Below are positions 12,312 to 15,723 of a stretch of DNA of 15,723 nucleotides, one piece after another; the first letter of the stretch is position 1; each line of letters opens with the position of its first letter. A program made the translations under genes and the position numbers. The DNA is taken from assembly GCA_046714355.1 (NCBI GenBank), contig JBKKAR010000032.1:1-15723 (forward strand). The letters run 5' to 3'. Under the pieces are notes generated by a model, which saw only the letters and a list, made by a program, of their open reading frames with translations, was not told the origin of the DNA and made no database searches. Origin of the DNA: JACDAN01 sp046714355. GTDB taxonomy: Bacteria; Actinomycetota; Thermoleophilia; Gaiellales; Gaiellaceae.

Positions 12312-13409
12312 GTGAGGGTCGCCGTCCCGAGAGAGACTGCCGAGGGCGAGCGCCGCGTGGCGCTCGTGCCCGAGATCGTGCGGAAGCTGGCGGCCGGCGG
12401 ATTCGACGTCGCAGTCGAGCGCGGCGCCGGCGAGGGAGCGAGCTCCTCCGATGCCGAATACGAGGAGGCCGGCGCACGAGTTGCCGAGCGGGAAGAGATC
12501 CTGAGTGGCGCCGGGGCCGTCGTGAAGGTGCTAAAGCCGTCGCCGGAAGAGATCGACCGCCTGCCCCAGGGATCCGTGCTGATCGGATTCCTTCAGCCCC
12601 TGAGTGATCCACAGGGAATCGAACGGCTCACGCAGCGCGGCGTGACCGGCTTTGCGCTCGAGTCCATCCCGCGGATCACCCGTGCCCAGCCGATGGACGC
12701 GCTGTCGTCCCAGGCGACCGTCGCGGGCTACAAGGCCGTCTTGCTAGCCGCCGACCGGCTGCCGAGGTTCTTCCCGATGCTGATGACGGCGGCGGGGACA
12801 GTGGCGCCGGCGAAGGTTCTCGTGCTCGGCGCGGGAGTGGCGGGCCTGCAGGCGATCGCAACGGCGCGGCGGCTCGGAGCAGTGGTCTCGGGCTTCGACG
12901 TGCGTCCCGTCGTCCGGGAGCAGGTCGAGAGCCTCGGCGCGGCGTTCCTCGATCTCGGCGTCATCGGCGAGGAGACCTCGGGCGGCTATGCCGGAGAGCT
13001 GAGCGACGACGAGCAGCGGCGTCAGCAGGAGGAGCTCGAACGGCGGCTCGCGGAGTTCGACGTCGTCGTCACGACGGCGCTCATCCCCGGCCGGCCCGCG
13101 CCAAAGCTGATCCCGGCGTCGGCGGTGAAGGCGATGCGCGCAGGCTCGGTCATCGTCGATCTCGCTGCGGAGGCCGGCGGCAACTGCGAGCTCACGGAGC
13201 CCGGCGCGGAGGTCGTTCGCGAAGGAGTGACCCTCCTCGGGTACACGAATCTTCCCAGCACGGTCCCGGTGCACGCCAGCCAGCTGCTCTCGCGAAACGT
13301 CTCCGCGCTGCTGACGCACCTGGCGCCGGAGGGCGAGCTCGAGCTCGACTGGGAGGACGAGATCACGGCCGGCGCCTGCGTGACCCGGCGGAAGGAAGTC
13401 CCCGCGTGA
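12312..13409 (+). CDS. pntAA: NAD(P) transhydrogenase subunit alpha 1 (domain I, NAD(H)-binding)
   Basis: This is the soluble NAD(H)-binding part of proton-translocating transhydrogenase, which drives hydride transfer from NADH to NADP+ with the proton gradient. It is 365 aa (Rhodospirillum rubrum PntAA about 384). Motifs: RVAVPRETAEGERRVALVP at the N-terminus, RAQPMDALSSQATVAGYKAV (R124, D129, Q134), MTAAGTVAPAKVLVLGAGVAGLQ with GAGVAG at 173-178, the NAD acid D196 in GFDVRP, a mobile-loop-like ALIPGRPAPKLIP, and VIVDLAAEAGGNCELT. Alanine dehydrogenase shares this fold, but the RAQ/LSSQ residues and the downstream pntAB and pntB settle the identity. The start is GTG at 12312, divergent from the HD-GYP gene. 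The stop overlaps the pntAB start by 4 nt (GTGA). Confidence 0.95.
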   Translation: MRVAVPRETAEGERRVALVPEIVRKLAAGGFDVAVERGAGEGASSSDAEYEEAGARVAEREEILSGAGAVVKVLKPSPEEIDRLPQGSVLIGFLQPLSDPQGIERLTQRGVTGFALESIPRITRAQPMDALSSQATVAGYKAVLLAADRLPRFFPMLMTAAGTVAPAKVLVLGAGVAGLQAIATARRLGAVVSGFDVRPVVREQVESLGAAFLDLGVIGEETSGGYAGELSDDEQRRQQEELERRLAEFDVVVTTALIPGRPAPKLIPASAVKAMRAGSVIVDLAAEAGGNCELTEPGAEVVREGVTLLGYTNLPSTVPVHASQLLSRNVSALLTHLAPEGELELDWEDEITAGACVTRRKEVPA

Positions 13410-13711
13410 ACGCCCAGCTCGTCATCGAATTGACGATCTTCGCGCTGGCCGTGTTCCTCGGCATCGAGCTGATCTCGAAGGTGCCCACGATGCTGCACAC
13501 CCCGCTGATGTCGGGGACGAACGCGATCCACGGCATCGTCCTGATCGGAGCGATGGTGATCGCGGGAACCGCCGACTCGACGCTCGAGAAGGCCCTGGCG
13601 TTCGTCGCCGTCGTGTTCGGGACGATCAACATCGTCGGCGGCTTCCTGGTCACCGACCGGATGCTCGAGATGTTCAAGCGCCGGCCGGACGAGGAGAAGC
13701 CGCCGGAATGA
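13406..13711 (+). CDS. pntAB: NAD(P) transhydrogenase subunit alpha 2 (membrane, domain II part)
   Basis: This 101-aa membrane subunit supplies the helices that in E. coli form the C-terminal end of PntA. About three hydrophobic helices are visible: residues 4-24, 42-54 (HGIVLIGAMVIAG) and 62-82. The conserved SKVPTMLHTPLMSGTNAIHGIV stretch is a family hallmark. The C-terminal tail RRPDEEKPPE is charged and cytoplasmic. Start GTG overlaps the pntAA stop (GTGA) and its stop overlaps pntB (ATGA), indicating translational coupling. The three-gene split is as in Rhodospirillum rubrum rather than the two-gene E. coli form. Confidence 0.95.
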   Translation: MNAQLVIELTIFALAVFLGIELISKVPTMLHTPLMSGTNAIHGIVLIGAMVIAGTADSTLEKALAFVAVVFGTINIVGGFLVTDRMLEMFKRRPDEEKPPE

Positions 13712-15096
13712 GCCGCACCTGGATCGAGGTCGCGTACCTCGTCGCGGCGATCTGCCTGATCATCGGGATCAAGCGCCTCTCCCATCCGCGCACTGCGCGC
13801 TCGGGGAACCTCATCGCGGCTGCGGGAATGGCGATCGCGGTCGGCTTCACCTTCGCGATCGAGGAGCTCGACCAGTACTGGCTGATCGTCGCCGGCATCG
13901 CCGTCGGCACGGTGATCGGCGTCGTCACCGCACGGATGGTGCGGATGACGGCGATCCCGCAGATGGTCGCCCTCTTCAACGGCGTCGGCGGCGGTGCGGC
14001 GGCCCTGATCGCGGCGGCCGAGTTCCACCGGCTGGCGCCGGACGCCGGCAGCCTGCCGGGCGAAGAGCTCGTTGGCATCCTCTTCTCGGCCGTCGTCGGC
14101 TCGGTGAGCTTCTGGGGGAGCCTCGTAGCCTTCGGAAAGCTTCAGGAGCTCTTGCCCGGCCGGCCGATTCTCTTTCCGGCGCACAACGCGACCAACGCGC
14201 TGCTCGGCGTGACCGTGGTCGGCGCCATCGCGCTGACGGCGGTGACCGAGGACGGTATGTGGCTCGCAGTGCTGTTGGTCACGGCGCTCGTGCTCGGGCT
14301 CTTCTTCGTGCTCCCGATCGGCGGCGCCGACATGCCGGTCGTGATCTCGCTCCTGAACGCCTTCACCGGCCTCGCGGCCGCGTCGACCGGGTTCGTGCTC
14401 GACAACACGGCGCTCATCATCGGCGGCACGCTCGTCGGCGCCTCCGGAACGCTCCTGACCCTGCTCATGGGGCGCGCGATGGGCCGTCCCTTGCGCCAGA
14501 CGCTCTTCGGGGCATTCGGAGCCGCGCCCGAAGGCGCCGGGCCTGCGGCCGCTGCGGTCGGAGGCGATGTTCGGACGGCGACCCCCGACGACATCGCCTA
14601 CATGCTCGCGTACGCCCGACGCGTCGTCTTCGTCCCCGGGTACGGGCTCGCCGTCGCACAGGCCCAGCACGACGTCCGCAACCTCGGCGGACTCTTGGAG
14701 GCGAAAGGCGTCGATGTCCGCTACGCGATCCATCCGGTCGCCGGACGGATGCCGGGGCACATGAACGTGCTGCTCGCCGAGGCGAACGTCCCGTACGACG
14801 AGCTGTTCGAGATGGACGAGATCAATCCGGAGTTCCCTCAGACCGACGGCGTCGTCGTGGTCGGGGCGAACGACGTTGTAAACCCGGCCGCAAGGAGCGA
14901 GCCCGGAAACCCGATCTACGGCATGCCGATCCTCGACGTCGACCGCGCGCAGAACGTCGTCGTGATCAAGCGCAGCCTCTCCCCCGGGTTCGCAGGCGTG
15001 GACAACCCGCTCTTCTACGACCCGAAGACCGTGATGCTCTTCGACGACGCGAAAGCCGCATTGGAGAAGCTCATCACCTCGTTGAAGGCCGTTTGA
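13708..15096 (+). CDS. pntB: NAD(P) transhydrogenase subunit beta (membrane plus NADP(H) domain III)
   Basis: At 462 aa this is the same length as E. coli PntB. The first roughly 270 residues carry multiple hydrophobic helices of the proton channel, with conserved segments such as MVALFNGVGGGAAALIA, FPAHNATNALLG and GGADMPVVISLLNAFTGLAAASTGFVL. The C-terminal domain III shows the NADP loop GYGLAVAQAQHDV (G311 onward), HPVAGRMPGHMNVLLAEA (H342 onward), GANDVVNPAA and KRSLSPGFAGVDNPLF (K421 onward). All hallmark residues look intact. It pairs with PntAA and PntAB in the inner membrane. The ATG overlaps the pntAB stop and its TGA overlaps the TTG of the next gene, so four genes are probably on one message. 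Confidence 0.96.
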   Translation: MSRTWIEVAYLVAAICLIIGIKRLSHPRTARSGNLIAAAGMAIAVGFTFAIEELDQYWLIVAGIAVGTVIGVVTARMVRMTAIPQMVALFNGVGGGAAALIAAAEFHRLAPDAGSLPGEELVGILFSAVVGSVSFWGSLVAFGKLQELLPGRPILFPAHNATNALLGVTVVGAIALTAVTEDGMWLAVLLVTALVLGLFFVLPIGGADMPVVISLLNAFTGLAAASTGFVLDNTALIIGGTLVGASGTLLTLLMGRAMGRPLRQTLFGAFGAAPEGAGPAAAAVGGDVRTATPDDIAYMLAYARRVVFVPGYGLAVAQAQHDVRNLGGLLEAKGVDVRYAIHPVAGRMPGHMNVLLAEANVPYDELFEMDEINPEFPQTDGVVVVGANDVVNPAARSEPGNPIYGMPILDVDRAQNVVVIKRSLSPGFAGVDNPLFYDPKTVMLFDDAKAALEKLITSLKAV

Positions 15097-15723
15097 CCCC
15101 GATCCCGGTCTTCGGGGCCGCGGCCGTCGAGGCCGCCGTCCCGCCCGAGCGGGCCGTGGAGGTCGTGAGGGAGGCGTTTCTCGCCTACGCGCACGGCGAG
15201 TGGTCGATGCCGCCGAAGGTCTACGTGCCTGCGTATCCCGCAGGGGACTTTCGGGCCATGCCCGCGCTGGGCGGCGGCCATGCGCTGCTGAAGTGGGTGA
15301 CGTCGTTTCCGGGGAATCCCGCCGTCGGGCTCCCGACGGTGACCGGGCTCGTCCTCCTTTCCGACGCCTCGAACGGGATGCCGGAGGCCGTGCTCGACGC
15401 GGGCGCGGTGACGGCGCTGCGGACCGGGGCAGCGGCGGTGCTCGCCGCGGAGACGCTCGGGCGGGAAGACTCAGGCGCGGCCGCTGTGATCGGCGCGGGC
15501 GTCAACGGCCGCGCGACCGCGAGGACGTTCATCGCGCGCGGGCGGGACGTGATGGTCTGGGACATCGATCCAGGAAGGGGAGAGGCGACGGCGGCAGCGG
15601 TCGGCGCCCGGGTCGCCGAAAGTCGCGAGGCTGCGCTCGCCGCGGACGTCGTCGCCACGGTCACACCGGGCTACGAGGTCGTCTTCGGTGTGGGGAGCCT
15701 CCGGGCCGGCCAGCACGTAAGCC
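15093..15723 (+). CDS. Ornithine cyclodeaminase/mu-crystallin family protein (3' end outside window)
   Basis: This open frame has no ATG at its head; it begins with a TTG that shares TTGA with the pntB stop, 4 nt after GAAGG (15084-15088). About 210 codons are in the window without a stop. The translation begins MTPIPVFGAAAVEAAVPPE, the usual N-terminal layout of the family. It then shows MPPKVY (K42), DFRAMPA, LLKWVTSFPGNP (K67), GLPTVTGLVLLSDASNG, TALRTGAAA (R110) and the Rossmann motif VIGAGVNGR (134-139). K67 and R110 fit the Pseudomonas ornithine cyclodeaminase K69 and R112. Members use NAD(H) or NADP(H) as ornithine cyclodeaminases, alanine dehydrogenases or ketimine reductases; the substrate cannot be told here. 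A later GTG (codon 22 or 25) is a less likely start because it would remove conserved sequence. Confidence 0.88.
   Translation, partial: MTPIPVFGAAAVEAAVPPERAVEVVREAFLAYAHGEWSMPPKVYVPAYPAGDFRAMPALGGGHALLKWVTSFPGNPAVGLPTVTGLVLLSDASNGMPEAVLDAGAVTALRTGAAAVLAAETLGREDSGAAAVIGAGVNGRATARTFIARGRDVMVWDIDPGRGEATAAAVGARVAESREAALAADVVATVTPGYEVVFGVGSLRAGQHVS

Noticed and set aside
13363..14760. 465-codon open frame on the minus strand
   Set aside because: Antisense to pntAB and pntB; the translation is Arg/Asp/Glu/His-rich with no recognisable domain.
1..15723. tRNA, rRNA, CRISPR, insertion sequence or phage genes
   Set aside because: No repeated spacer array, transposase motif, terminal repeats or cloverleaf-like sequence was seen; gene content and base composition look uniform and chromosomal.

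Overview
The window is a compact, high-GC (roughly two thirds by eye), almost fully coding bacterial chromosome segment. GTG starts are frequent, 4-nt stop/start overlaps recur, and proteins are Arg/Ala/Glu-rich. The gene set (AddB-AddA rather than RecBCD, bacterial topoisomerase IB, a three-part proton-translocating transhydrogenase, a DUF3147-type membrane protein, and a possible SigR/SigH-type site before trxB) fits a soil or environmental actinobacterium, perhaps Thermoleophilia-like. That taxonomic guess is inference. No mobile element, phage gene, tRNA, rRNA or CRISPR array was seen, and no stretch over 300 bases lacks a gene.

Layout. 1-705 (-): a secreted Cys-containing protein of unknown function. 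706-819: a divergent promoter region with a GGAA-N18-GTT match. 820-1788 (+): thioredoxin reductase. 1791-8804 (-): a repair operon addB-addA-nth (recombination helicase-nuclease plus endonuclease III), with start and stop codons overlapping at both junctions. 8880-8907: a strong hairpin terminator on the minus strand. 8911-9108 (-): a 65-aa Zn-ribbon/AT-hook-like protein directly downstream of a type IB topoisomerase (9168-10187, -). 10246-11316 (+): an isocitrate/isopropylmalate dehydrogenase family enzyme, followed by a small four-helix membrane protein (11333-11680, +). 11703-12272 (-): a stand-alone HD-GYP c-di-GMP phosphodiesterase. 12312-15096 (+): pntAA-pntAB-pntB, then an ornithine cyclodeaminase/mu-crystallin family gene from 15093 that starts at TTG and runs off the window end.

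Functional reading. The minus-strand block is genome maintenance: break resection, oxidised-base excision, DNA relaxation and a probable DNA-binding protein. The plus-strand block is NAD(P)H redox: thioredoxin reductase consumes NADPH, the IDH-family enzyme may make NAD(P)H, transhydrogenase exchanges reducing power between NADH and NADPH, and the OCD-family enzyme uses a dinucleotide cofactor.

The most unusual non-genic signals are a perfect 24-bp palindrome inside addB (7639-7662), a 23-nt stem-loop in a low-complexity insertion inside addA (5427-5449), a 12-bp palindrome over the HD-GYP start codon (12268-12279), and TANNNT boxes placed so close to several start codons that leaderless transcripts are likely. 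I did not find a clearly new multigene system. The best candidates for something undescribed are the in-gene palindromes and the topoisomerase/Zn-ribbon pair.
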